Positions 7,212-14,606 of a stretch of 18,606 bases of DNA are shown piece after piece (the first letter of the stretch is position 1; each line of letters opens with the position of its first letter). A program made the translations under genes and the position numbers. The notes under the pieces were generated by a model. The model saw only the letters and a list, made by a program, of their open reading frames with translations. It did no database searches and was not told the DNA's origin. Origin of the DNA: an uncultured Muribaculaceae bacterium. GTDB taxonomy: Bacteria > Bacteroidota > Bacteroidia > Bacteroidales > Muribaculaceae. The DNA lies in contig CAJUJB010000048.1 of assembly GCA_910586595.1 (NCBI GenBank), forward strand, positions 4,805-23,410, in the 5' to 3' direction.

Positions 7212-8276
7212 TCAGTAGTTCCACTGGCAGGCGATCATGCGGAGGTTGGGGCAAGCCTGGGTGCGGAGGTCGGTAATCATGTTCGAGCGGCAGTTGATGT
7301 AGGTAAGAGCCTGGTCGAAGCTTACATCAAGCATGGTGAGCTCGTTGTTGTTGCAGAGAATACGCTGGAGGAAAGTCTGGTTGGTGAGGCTAAGCTCGGT
7401 AAGGTCGTTGTATGAGCAGTCAACGAAGACGATGTTGGGGCAGTTGCTGACGGTGAACGAGGTAAGGTCGTTGTACGAGCAGACGATATCCATAAGGTTC
7501 TTGCAGTCGCGTACGCCGAGGGTCTTCATGTTGTTGTCGGTGCAGAGGAAGGTAGAGAGGCTGGGAAGTCCTGATACGATCATGTTCTGCATCTGGTTGC
7601 TGTCCATATTGAGGTTCTGGAGGTTGGTGGTGCCTACAAGGTTGAGCGAGGTAAGCTTGTTGTAGCCGCAATAGAGGTTCTTAAGTGCGGTGCAGTCGCT
7701 TACGGTAAGGCTTTCAAGGTGGTTGCTCTGGCAGTTGAGGGTCTCAAGTGTGGGAGAGGCCTGGAGGTCAAGGCCGGCAAGCAGGTTGGAGGCGATATTG
7801 ATGCTCTTGATGATGGGCACGTCGGTAAGGGAGAATTCGGTCAGGCGGTTGTTGTTGAGCGAAAGTTTGGTAAGGCTCGTGCAGTCGCCAAGGCTGATTT
7901 CGGAAATCTTGTTACGCGAAGCGTTGAGCTCGGTCAGCGCACCGTCACCCTGAACTGTAACGGCAGTGATTGCGTTGCGAGATACATCAACCGATGCAAG
8001 TGCTTTGAAGCCCGAGAGGTCGAGTGTGCCGGCAAGATGTTTGTCTTTCCACTTGATTTCGGTTACGTTGTTGCCGACAACGGTAACACCTTCCCAGGTC
8101 GAGGGGTCTTTGAGGTTGGTGATTTTAAGAGCTTCTGCGTTGGTTGCAGCTTTCTCGGCTGGCTGGGCCAGGAAATTTTGGAGCTGTTTGAGTTCGCCTT
8201 TGTTAACTTGGGCGAAGCAAGCTGCGCTACTGAGAGCTACAGCAAGAATTAATGCGATCTTTTTCATATCAATCAT
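7212..8276 (-). CDS. Secreted leucine-rich repeat protein (internalin-like, Cys/Asn ladder)
   Basis: The frame gives 354 residues from an ATG at 8276. The ATG at 8267 (MKKIALILAV) is probably the real start because it gives a standard signal peptide, with cleavage likely after CFA before QVNKGE. From about residue 65 to the end it consists of 21-residue LRRs with a recurring L..L.C..N.LT.L.V pattern (CQSNHLESL, CGYNKLTSL, CSYNDLTSF, CNNNELTML). Such repeats stack into a curved beta solenoid used for protein binding. Unlike the 997-4302 protein there is no C-terminal sorting tail: it ends in ACQWNY right after the last repeat. The likely location is the periplasm or outer surface, and the partner is unknown. 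It is a single gene with its own terminator. Confidence 0.9.
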   Translation of the reverse strand: MIDMKKIALILAVALSSAACFAQVNKGELKQLQNFLAQPAEKAATNAEALKITNLKDPSTWEGVTVVGNNVTEIKWKDKHLAGTLDLSGFKALASVDVSRNAITAVTVQGDGALTELNASRNKISEISLGDCTSLTKLSLNNNRLTEFSLTDVPIIKSINIASNLLAGLDLQASPTLETLNCQSNHLESLTVSDCTALKNLYCGYNKLTSLNLVGTTNLQNLNMDSNQMQNMIVSGLPSLSTFLCTDNNMKTLGVRDCKNLMDIVCSYNDLTSFTVSNCPNIVFVDCSYNDLTELSLTNQTFLQRILCNNNELTMLDVSFDQALTYINCRSNMITDLRTQACPNLRMIACQWNY

Positions 8277-8580
8277 AAATAATAGTTGTGAGTATTTTCA
8301 AGTGATTTGAAATTATAACACGAGTCGGCGCAAAAAGGTTTTTGCTTAAATTAAAAAAATTTTCACAGAGGGGCGTTTTTTGTTGGAATCCGGCTGGGTG
8401 ACATTCTCAATCGGTTGATTGACAAGTGTGTGGCTCCGCTTGGCGCCGTCCGTCCTCTCGGCGCGCGGCTTAAAATCCTTTAAGGGATAAATTGGAATAC
8501 CGATAAAAGTATGTACCTTTGCATTGTTATAGCCACAATGGCTGTGACCGTAAAACAACTTATAACCTTATCTAACTGAC
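8277..8580. promoter_or_regulatory. Divergent intergenic region between the small LRR gene and the phosphoesterase gene
   Basis: About 300 bases with no supported gene. Toward the LRR gene, a possible -7-like TAATTTCA (8308-8315, minus strand) has a TTTG 15 bases upstream, a weak match. Toward the phosphoesterase gene there is a good promoter (8492-8521). Between them lies a hairpin with arms GCGCCG (8443-8448) and CGGCGC (8459-8464) and no T-run. A 70-codon open frame at 8346-8558 overlaps the promoter and looks non-coding. Confidence 0.45.
8492..8521 (+). promoter_or_regulatory. Promoter of the phosphoesterase gene
   Basis: TACCTTTG at 8514-8521 matches the Bacteroidetes -7 box TAnnTTTG. 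TTGG at 8492-8495 lies 18 bases upstream, a near match to the -33 TTTG and close to the usual spacing. The start site would be near 8528, about 50 bases before the ATG. Confidence 0.65.
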
Positions 8581-10428
8581 ATGACCTTACGTCAAACCTT
8601 ATTCGCTTCGTTGGCAGCCATGGCGCTTGCAGCTCCGGCTCAGCGTATAGCTGTGCTCAGCGACGTCCACGTCACTCCCGGCAATGCCAACGAGCAGCAA
8701 CTCCGCCGTGCCGTCGACGAAATCAATGCCGGCAACTACGACATTGTAGTGATGAACGGCGACCTTGGCAACGAAGGCTCCGATGTGGAGCTGGCCAATG
8801 TGAAGTCCATTCTTGATGGAATCCGCCATCCGCTGTTTGTGCTGCCCGGCAACCACGAGAGTACCTGGAGCCAGAGTGCCACCAAAACCTTTGTCGATCT
8901 GTGGGGAAACGACCGGTTCTACACCGAAGTCGACTCCTTGATTATAGTCGGAATCAATTGCGGCCCCTTCATGAAGATGGGCGACGGCCACATCAAGCAG
9001 GAAGACCTGCATTGGCTGAAGGCTACGCTCGACTCGGCTGTAACTCCCGGCAAGCGTGTGCTCAACTTCAACCATTATCCTCTTCTGCCCGATCTTGACA
9101 ACGTGCAGGACTATGTGGAGCTGATCGAGCAGTATCCGGTCATCGGTCATGTCAACGGCCATTACCATACATGGCGCACTTACTTCGCCGGTGGCGACGA
9201 CAGCGGCTCTGACCTCCCTTGCGTGATGGTACGTGCCCTCGACATGCGCGACGGCGACTACGGCTACTCAGAGCTTGAAATCGATAATGACTGGGTACAT
9301 ATATATAATAAGCCCCTTGGCAAGCCCCGCGAGGCAAAATATGCATTCCCGGCCCGCACCGAGCATAAGAAGGCCAAATTCCCCGAGCGTCCTGAGCTGG
9401 TCGTGCCTGAGGGATTCGAGGTGGCAAAGGTATGGACCGACAGCGCATCGGTATTCACCCGCCTTGGCTTCGACAACAACAATGTGTATTTCGGCAATTC
9501 ACTTGGCCAGGCCCGCGCGGTGAGCAAAGCCGACGGATCGCTGCAGTGGAGCGTGCCCACCGGCGCGTCGCTCTTCAGCCGTCCGGTGGCGCTCAAGGGT
9601 GGCAAGGTGGCTGTGCCGATGCACGACGGTGTGATGGTGCTTGATGCCCGCACCGGCAAGCAGAAGGCGAAGCAACCCTCGAAAGAAGGCCCCTACGTTG
9701 CCGACGGTGTCATCACCCCCGATGGTAAAGGATATATCCAGGGCGCTTACAAGCGTATCGAGCGCCGCCGCCCCAACGACGGCAAACTGGTGTGGAGCTA
9801 CGACTCTATCTTCAATTACTGCCAGGCTGCCCCTGCCATTGACGGAAACGACCTTATTTTCGGCGCGTGGGATACCAATCTGCGTTGCGTAGACCTCAAC
9901 ACCGGTAAACTCCGCTGGGTGTGGAACAACGGCAAGACCGCCAACATGCTCGGCCCGGGTAATGTGGTGCCCGTCATCTCGGGCGACAAGGTGTTTGTCG
10001 TTGCCCCCGACCGCTATATGACCGCCCTCGACCGTGCCACCGGCAAGCAGCTCTGGCGCGATAATTCGCACCGTTACCGCGAGAGCCTCGGCCACAGCGA
10101 GGATGGCTCGAAGGTATATGCCAAGACTATGGACGGCGAGCTCGTGGCAATCGACGCTACATCGCCTGTATTCAAAGAGCTCTGGACAACCGACCTTGGC
10201 CTCGGCTATGAACACGCCCCCTGCGTCGTTGTGGAGAAAAACGGTCTTGTATACACCGGTTCTCGCCGCGGCATCGTGACCATCTCCGGTGCCGACGGAT
10301 CGGGCCTCAAGGCTTCGCTGCCCTTAGGCGTGAGCGAGATTAACGGCATCGACGTCGACCCTGTCACCGGCGATGTATATGTGTCGCTCATCGAAGGAAC
10401 TATCTACCGCATCTCCGACAAGCGATAA
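8581..10428 (+). CDS. Secreted metallophosphoesterase fused to a PQQ-like beta-propeller
   Basis: This 615-residue protein starts with a short signal peptide (LFASLAAMALAAPAQ, cleavage near residue 20). Residues 22-200 are a calcineurin-like phosphoesterase with all expected metal ligands: D28 and H30 (SDVH), D61 (NGDLGNE), N91-H92 (GNHE), H165 (NFNHYP), and H194 and H196 (GHYH). After a linker, residues about 285-615 form blades of a PQQ/WD-like propeller, marked by LDARTGKQK, VDLNTGKLRWVW, ALDRATGKQLW and a final VDPVTGDVYVS. The enzyme half should hydrolyse phosphate esters outside the cytoplasm, probably using two metals. The propeller half probably binds a partner or substrate; the substrate is not evident. 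It has its own promoter. The next gene starts only six bases downstream, but a terminator-like hairpin follows. Confidence 0.93.
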   Translation: MTLRQTLFASLAAMALAAPAQRIAVLSDVHVTPGNANEQQLRRAVDEINAGNYDIVVMNGDLGNEGSDVELANVKSILDGIRHPLFVLPGNHESTWSQSATKTFVDLWGNDRFYTEVDSLIIVGINCGPFMKMGDGHIKQEDLHWLKATLDSAVTPGKRVLNFNHYPLLPDLDNVQDYVELIEQYPVIGHVNGHYHTWRTYFAGGDDSGSDLPCVMVRALDMRDGDYGYSELEIDNDWVHIYNKPLGKPREAKYAFPARTEHKKAKFPERPELVVPEGFEVAKVWTDSASVFTRLGFDNNNVYFGNSLGQARAVSKADGSLQWSVPTGASLFSRPVALKGGKVAVPMHDGVMVLDARTGKQKAKQPSKEGPYVADGVITPDGKGYIQGAYKRIERRRPNDGKLVWSYDSIFNYCQAAPAIDGNDLIFGAWDTNLRCVDLNTGKLRWVWNNGKTANMLGPGNVVPVISGDKVFVVAPDRYMTALDRATGKQLWRDNSHRYRESLGHSEDGSKVYAKTMDGELVAIDATSPVFKELWTTDLGLGYEHAPCVVVEKNGLVYTGSRRGIVTISGADGSGLKASLPLGVSEINGIDVDPVTGDVYVSLIEGTIYRISDKR

Positions 10429-10434
10429 GACCTG

Positions 10435-10965
10435 ATGGCCGACAATTATCTTGAAAATAAAATGGAGGAACACCGGCGGGCATCTGCCGGTGTTCTTTCT
10501 CGTCGCGCCAGCTCTGTCGGCACGCCGCGCGGTGCCGTCTGCACAAAGGTAGGCGAGCTGCGTATTCTCGTCACCGGATGCGTGGCGGCCCCTGAATTGG
10601 CCGAGGCTGTGATAAAATCGCTGGCCACCACCGGCTGCAAGATTGCCTTTGCGTGGGCCGATATGGCCGCTGCAAAGCTCGCCCAGCAGACCGGTAGCCG
10701 CCATTATCCTATGGCAGATGAGGCCGCTTGTGCGCGGATTGAAAAAGACTGGGGTGGAATAGACGTAAAGGTTGCCATCGCAGAGGGGCGCGTGTGCGTC
10801 GGCCATGACAAAGGCGCCACGGAGATAGTGGCCGAGCATTACGAGGCTGCTTTGGCCGACCGCTATGGCGAGGCTGTGCTGTATATGCTGCTGCCCATCT
10901 CGCGTTCACTGGCCTTCCGGCGCATATGCATCGGGGCCGACGGCGCGTTTACTGCAACGATGTAA
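10435..10965 (+). CDS. Degenerate Rossmann/SDR-like protein
   Basis: 176 residues from the ATG at 10435; an ATG at 10462 is the only other usable in-frame start. From residue 43 it resembles the first half of a short-chain dehydrogenase: RILVTG (43-48), then AEAVIKSLATTGCKIAFAWA, and WGGIDV (106-111) where SDRs have WGxIDVLVNNAG. The glycine-rich TGxxxGxG is broken (TGCVAAPE) and no YxxxK catalytic pair is visible, so dehydrogenase activity is doubtful. Codon use is GC-ending and coding-like. It follows the phosphoesterase gene by six bases but a terminator-like hairpin covers its first codons. Its 3' end overlaps the convergent ATPase gene by 17 bases. The function is unknown; it may be a non-catalytic relative. 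Confidence 0.65.
   Translation: MADNYLENKMEEHRRASAGVLSRRASSVGTPRGAVCTKVGELRILVTGCVAAPELAEAVIKSLATTGCKIAFAWADMAAAKLAQQTGSRHYPMADEAACARIEKDWGGIDVKVAIAEGRVCVGHDKGATEIVAEHYEAALADRYGEAVLYMLLPISRSLAFRRICIGADGAFTATM
10466..10500 (+). terminator. Terminator-like hairpin after the phosphoesterase gene
   Basis: A perfect ten-base-pair stem, GAACACCGGC (10468-10477) and GCCGGTGTTC (10486-10495), with an eight-base loop, is followed by TTTCT. It starts about 40 bases after the phosphoesterase stop, the usual terminator place, yet lies inside the first codons of the next open frame. The U-tract is short and interrupted, so read-through is possible. Confidence 0.65.
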
Positions 10966-11719
10966 AATCTCCACGTATCGGATCGAATCTGATGCCGGCT
11001 TCCGGAAAGGCTCTGTCGAGGGCTCCGGAAGCTATTATTTTATCCTTCGGGCCCATATGCAGCTCATCGCCGTTGATCACGGCCAGAGTGTCGGCCACGG
11101 CAATGGCGGGCGCGGTGTCGTGCGTGGAGAGGAGTATGGCGTGCCCTTCGTCGGCGAGCCTCCTGAGCAGGCGCATTATGTCAAGGCGCCCGGCGACGTC
11201 GAGGAAGGAAGTTGGCTCGTCGAGTATGATGAATTGGGTCTGCTGCGCGAGTGCGCGGGCAATCATGGCTTTCTGGCGCTCGCCGTCGCTGAGCGTGCCG
11301 ATGTAGCGGTCGGCCTTATCGGCAATTCCGGCAGCCGCCATCGAATCGTCGACAATCTTTCTATCGGCTTTATCAAGGCGCCCGAAAATGCCTGTATATG
11401 GATGGCGCCCTATCTCGACACATTCTCTTACGGTGAGCGCCCCGCCCCCGCTGCGGTCGGTGAACACCACCGAGAGGTGGCGGGCCAGCCGCCGGCGCGA
11501 GTACGACGCCATCTCCCGGCCATCGATAAAAATGTGTCCGGCCAGAGCGGGCTGCACTGCGGCCAAAGTTCTCAGAAGGGTCGATTTTCCGCTGCCGTTG
11601 GCACCTATCAACACTGCAAGTTGGCCGGGCCGGAGGGTAAAATCGACATTGCACAGTATGGGCTGCTTGCCATAGCCTACCGAGAGATTACTTGCCTTTA
11701 CGGCTGCGTGTGCATTCAT
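10949..11719 (-). CDS. ABC transporter ATP-binding protein, FecE/BtuD type
   Basis: This 256-residue ATPase would power import of a metal chelate through the permease encoded just upstream. It has Walker A GANGSGKST (39-47), the ABC signature LSDGERQ (143-149), Walker B FIILDEPTS (163-171) and the H-loop histidine H200 (LLSTHD). The Q-loop glutamine appears to be replaced by T87 (SVVFTDRS, where FecE-like proteins have LLPQH). The segment LTVRECVEIGRHPYTGIFGRL is typical of iron-siderophore/heme/B12 importers. The ATG at 11719 is four bases after the permease stop, so this is the last gene of the operon. Its 3' end overlaps the convergent SDR-like frame by 17 bases, and no separate terminator was found. 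The substrate cannot be told from this protein. Confidence 0.95.
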   Translation of the reverse strand: MNAHAAVKASNLSVGYGKQPILCNVDFTLRPGQLAVLIGANGSGKSTLLRTLAAVQPALAGHIFIDGREMASYSRRRLARHLSVVFTDRSGGGALTVRECVEIGRHPYTGIFGRLDKADRKIVDDSMAAAGIADKADRYIGTLSDGERQKAMIARALAQQTQFIILDEPTSFLDVAGRLDIMRLLRRLADEGHAILLSTHDTAPAIAVADTLAVINGDELHMGPKDKIIASGALDRAFPEAGIRFDPIRGDFTSLQ

Positions 11720-11723
11720 AGGG

Positions 11724-12746
11724 TCAGAAATACAACAGTTTTTTCCGGTTCATAAGCACATAAATGATGACCGGAACTCCTATTATCGGGGTTATGGCGT
11801 TGACGGGTATGGTGCCACCCCGGCTGAGCGAAGGCGCCACTGATATTATCTGGCACAGCAGGCCCATCAGAGCACCGCAGAGGGCGGTGGCCGGAATGAG
11901 AATCTTGTGGTTGGAGCTCGCCATGAGCATGCGCGCGATGTGCGGCACCGCCAACCCTATGAAGCCGATTGGGCCACACCAGGCTGTGACTACAGCCGTG
12001 AGCGACCCCGAGAGGAGGAGGAGGGTAGAGCGGACACGTCCTACAGATACTCCGACATTCTCTGCGAAGCGTTGGCCGAAGAGGAGGGCATTGAGGCTTT
12101 TGGCATATGGCACGGTGCATAGCGTCAGTGTGACGGTGAGCGCGGAGAATAACGCGAGGTTGCCCATGCCTACGGCTGAAAATGTACCCATGCCCCACAG
12201 CACAAATGAATGGACGGCCTTGTCGGTAGAGAAGAAGTTGAGCAGCGAGATGGCCGAGGAGGAGAGGTAGCCGATGAGGATGCCGATGATGAGCAGGACA
12301 TCGGCCGACCGCACATAGATCGAAAAAAGGAGGATGACACCTAAGGTGATCAAGGCTCCGGCCAATGCGCCCGAAATGGTGGCGAGGCTGCCCCAGACGC
12401 CGGCGATGGTGCCGAAGCTCATTATGACCAGGGCTACGCCGAGGCTCGCGCCCGAGGAAATGCCCATGATCGACGGCCCCGCGAGCGGGTTGTTGAAGCA
12501 GGTCTGCATGAGGAGGCCAGCGATGGCGAGCGCCATTCCGGCCAGAGTGGCTGTGAGCAAGGCCGGCAGTCGGTTTTCAATTATGATGAAGCGGCCCACA
12601 TCGCCCAGCTCGCCGGTGTAATTGCCGGAAATAATATTCCATACGTCCGGCACGGGTATTTCTATTCCCCCGGTGGTGAGGCCGATGGGGAATAAAATTA
12701 CCAGCAACACGGCAAGCAGGAGCAGAATTGTGGAGTGTCGATTCAT
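11724..12746 (-). CDS. FecCD/BtuC-family ABC transporter permease
   Basis: A 340-residue, very hydrophobic inner-membrane protein with about ten predicted membrane segments, the usual size for this family. Diagnostic stretches are RLPALLTATLAGMALAIAG, then MQTCFNNPLAGPSIMGISSGA in the first half, and the cytoplasmic coupling region GPIGFIGLAVPHIAR in the second. It ends in the expected TPIIGVPVIIYVLMNRKK. Two copies would form the channel for a corrinoid, siderophore or heme. Its ATG directly follows the TAA of the binding-protein gene with no spacer, and the ATPase gene follows after four bases, so the three are translated together. Confidence 0.96.
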   Translation of the reverse strand: MNRHSTILLLLAVLLVILFPIGLTTGGIEIPVPDVWNIISGNYTGELGDVGRFIIIENRLPALLTATLAGMALAIAGLLMQTCFNNPLAGPSIMGISSGASLGVALVIMSFGTIAGVWGSLATISGALAGALITLGVILLFSIYVRSADVLLIIGILIGYLSSSAISLLNFFSTDKAVHSFVLWGMGTFSAVGMGNLALFSALTVTLTLCTVPYAKSLNALLFGQRFAENVGVSVGRVRSTLLLLSGSLTAVVTAWCGPIGFIGLAVPHIARMLMASSNHKILIPATALCGALMGLLCQIISVAPSLSRGGTIPVNAITPIIGVPVIIYVLMNRKKLLYF

Positions 12747-13901
12747 TTACTTGCTGAAGTACTTTAACTCATAATCGGGCATGGCGTCGGGGTGAAATAT
12801 GGCGACATAGTCGGCCAGTATTCTGTCGGGGTGAAACGCGATGTCGTTGAAAATAGGGCGTTCCGCAGTGTCGCATCCGTATACATTGCCGTCCTTGACA
12901 GGTTTAAAGGCTGCGTAGCGGGGATTCTGAGCCACAAGAGTCTTGGCCGACGGAGTATATCCATACCCACGCACGAGCCACACGTCGGCGTCGATGGCTC
13001 TCTCCGCGACCTTCTCAAGGCTCAGTGGCAGTGATCCTGTACCTTCTTCGGCCCCCCAGGGGTAGAAGGCTCCGGCGTCGGTGAGCATGCGTGCCTGGTA
13101 ACTTTGGCCGGCCGGCACATACCACACGCCTGATTGCTCGGTCTCGGTCAGCACTTTTGGCCGAGGCGATTTGGCGGTGGTGGCTTTGAAAACGAGGTCG
13201 GTGTAGTTGTCGATGACGTCGGTGAGTATCTGGCGCGCTTCGTCGCGTCGGCCGGTAAGTTCGCCGAGCAGCAGAATCCATTCTGCGCGGCCAATCGGTG
13301 TCGGCTCAAGGTAATCGGCGCATTCAACAGCCACCATGTTTTCAGGCAGTGTGCCCGAGTTTAAGCCTTGCATTGGCGAGCGGAGCACAATTTCTGCGCG
13401 CGAGGCCGCTAATTTTTCGGTTGAAGGAGATTCGGATTTGCCTACATCAATCACCTTACCGGCCTTTAACAGCGCGGCCACTGTATCTGCCGGAGGGAAA
13501 TATGCTCCGTCGGCTACGGCTTTAAGGCAATCCAAGGCCTCAAGCTCAGCCAAGCCTCCAGTATGGACCGACGAGTATACAGCCGCGCGTTCGACGGGTG
13601 TGCGGATGATATTTATGTCGTTCGGCAGCCCTTCGGGTATGGTGGAATCCCTGTCGACGAGGGCATAGCGCCCGAGTGTCGCGTCCTCATTCCATGGATC
13701 TGCGATGTCAACTCTTACCGTTCCGTTTCCCAGATCGGCAATCGTGAGATATTTGGCGTGGAATGTGAGCGTGTCGGCAACTTCGCCAACCGATGAGTAG
13801 TCGGTGGTGTCGGTGGCGTTGGAATTACCCGAACACATACAGAGCCCGGGGAGGAGAATCGCTCCGAGGGCTCTGGTCAGAAGATTGTGCTTGAGTGTCA
13901 T
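12747..13901 (-). CDS. Periplasmic metal-chelate-binding lipoprotein (BtuF/FepB-like)
   Basis: 384 residues. The N-terminus has basic residues, a hydrophobic stretch (ALGAILLPGL) and C21/C23 before SGNSN, suggesting a lipoprotein; C23 is the better fit although the lipobox is not perfect. The rest fits a class III (Peripla_BP_2) binding protein: VYSSVHTGGLAELEALDCLKA, a helical backbone region around PTPIGRAEWILLLGELTG, and the late segments DADVWLVRGYG and NDIAFHPDRILADYVAIFHP. It should capture the chelate and deliver it to the permease. Its ATG overlaps the stop of the DUF805 gene (ATGA), and its stop abuts the permease start. The ligand (B12, heme or siderophore) is undetermined; no cobalamin riboswitch or TonB receptor is nearby. 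Confidence 0.93.
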   Translation of the reverse strand: MTLKHNLLTRALGAILLPGLCMCSGNSNATDTTDYSSVGEVADTLTFHAKYLTIADLGNGTVRVDIADPWNEDATLGRYALVDRDSTIPEGLPNDINIIRTPVERAAVYSSVHTGGLAELEALDCLKAVADGAYFPPADTVAALLKAGKVIDVGKSESPSTEKLAASRAEIVLRSPMQGLNSGTLPENMVAVECADYLEPTPIGRAEWILLLGELTGRRDEARQILTDVIDNYTDLVFKATTAKSPRPKVLTETEQSGVWYVPAGQSYQARMLTDAGAFYPWGAEEGTGSLPLSLEKVAERAIDADVWLVRGYGYTPSAKTLVAQNPRYAAFKPVKDGNVYGCDTAERPIFNDIAFHPDRILADYVAIFHPDAMPDYELKYFSK

Positions 13902-14368
13902 TGTTCCCCGTAAGGATTAGGGCCGTATTGGTTATCGGGTTTGCTCGGAGTACAGCAAATTACGATCATCCAGATACCGATCGCAAACATGATGATGCTG
14001 CCGAGGACGATGCTGCCCGAATGGTTGGCGACTATATCCTGGACGGATGCGATATTACCGCCCGCGATTGCCCCGAAAAGTGAACTCATTGAGAAGCCCA
14101 TTACGGCAAATTGTGCAATGTAGAAGCCTACGACCCACCATCCGCTCTTGCCTGCGTCGTGGAAACGGCGTGTTAGAATTGCCAGGTTAGGAACTATCAG
14201 AGCCAGGCCGACAATTGAGGTAAAAATATCACCGAGGAAGCTTGCAACACACCCTACGAGGAATACGAAGAGCATGGCCCACCAATATTCGGCGCGGGTT
14301 GAGCGGCCACGGAAGTTGGCATAGTTGGCGAAGTACATTTTGATCGCCGTAATAAAATCGACATTCAT
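13898..14368 (-). CDS. DUF805 family inner-membrane protein
   Basis: 156 residues from the ATG at 14368 (MNVDFITAIKMYF). The frame extends upstream to a TTG at 14470, but a -7 box lies inside that extension, so the shorter start is preferred. The pattern is typical of DUF805 (YhaH-like): YFANYANFRGRSTRAEYWW, then a membrane segment, then RRFHDAGKSGWWVVGFYI, more hydrophobic segments, and a polar tail (CCTPSKPDNQYGPNPYG). The biochemical role of the family is unknown. Its TGA overlaps the ATG of the binding-protein gene, so the two are probably translationally coupled. This makes it the first gene of the importer operon and suggests, without proving, a role in that system. Confidence 0.92.
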   Translation of the reverse strand: MNVDFITAIKMYFANYANFRGRSTRAEYWWAMLFVFLVGCVASFLGDIFTSIVGLALIVPNLAILTRRFHDAGKSGWWVVGFYIAQFAVMGFSMSSLFGAIAGGNIASVQDIVANHSGSIVLGSIIMFAIGIWMIVICCTPSKPDNQYGPNPYGEQ

Positions 14369-14395
14369 AACATATATGATTAAAACGTGAGACTG

Positions 14396-14403
14396 CAAAA
14401 ATA
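14396..14403 (-). promoter_or_regulatory. -7 box of the DUF805-importer operon
   Basis: The minus strand reads TATTTTTG, matching TAnnTTTG, preceded by an AT-rich stretch. The start site would lie near 14390, about 20 bases before the ATG at 14368, leaving no room for a cobalamin riboswitch. No clear -33 box was found. Confidence 0.5.
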
Positions 14404-14567
14404 ACAAAAAAATCTTATACCATGGTTTAGCATCCCGGCTTATTTTGGGATATTTTTTGAGTAGCCTCAATCAGGTGGATTTATGGGTAGGAAAATGAGA
14501 TGTTATTTAATGTTAATATGCACAAAGGGTAACCCTCTATATTTAAGAAATTTTGGCAAAAAAATAC

Positions 14568-14575
14568 TAACTTTG
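14568..14575 (+). promoter_or_regulatory. -7 box of the nqr operon
   Basis: TAACTTTG matches TAnnTTTG and lies 31 bases before the nqrA ATG. A TTTG occurs 12 bases upstream, closer than usual, so the -33 element is uncertain. The intergenic region (14369-14606) is shared with the divergent DUF805 operon and holds no other clear element. Confidence 0.55.
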
Positions 14576-14606
14576 CGCTTAATTTTGCTATATCAATCTT
14601 CCGCCC

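Noticed and set aside
8346..8558. 70-codon open frame on the minus strand in the divergent intergenic region
   Set aside because: It overlaps the promoter at 8492-8521 and has no coding character or recognisable motif.
9499..10215. 238-codon open frame on the minus strand within the phosphoesterase gene
   Set aside because: Antisense to the well-supported propeller half; no domain, no promoter.
10865..11755. 296-codon open frame on the plus strand over the ATPase gene
   Set aside because: Antisense to a clear ABC ATPase with all main motifs; a shadow of its GC-ending codons.
14369..14606. Search for a cobalamin or other riboswitch ahead of the importer or nqr operon
   Set aside because: The likely leaders are only about 20-30 bases and no B12-box-like sequence was seen.
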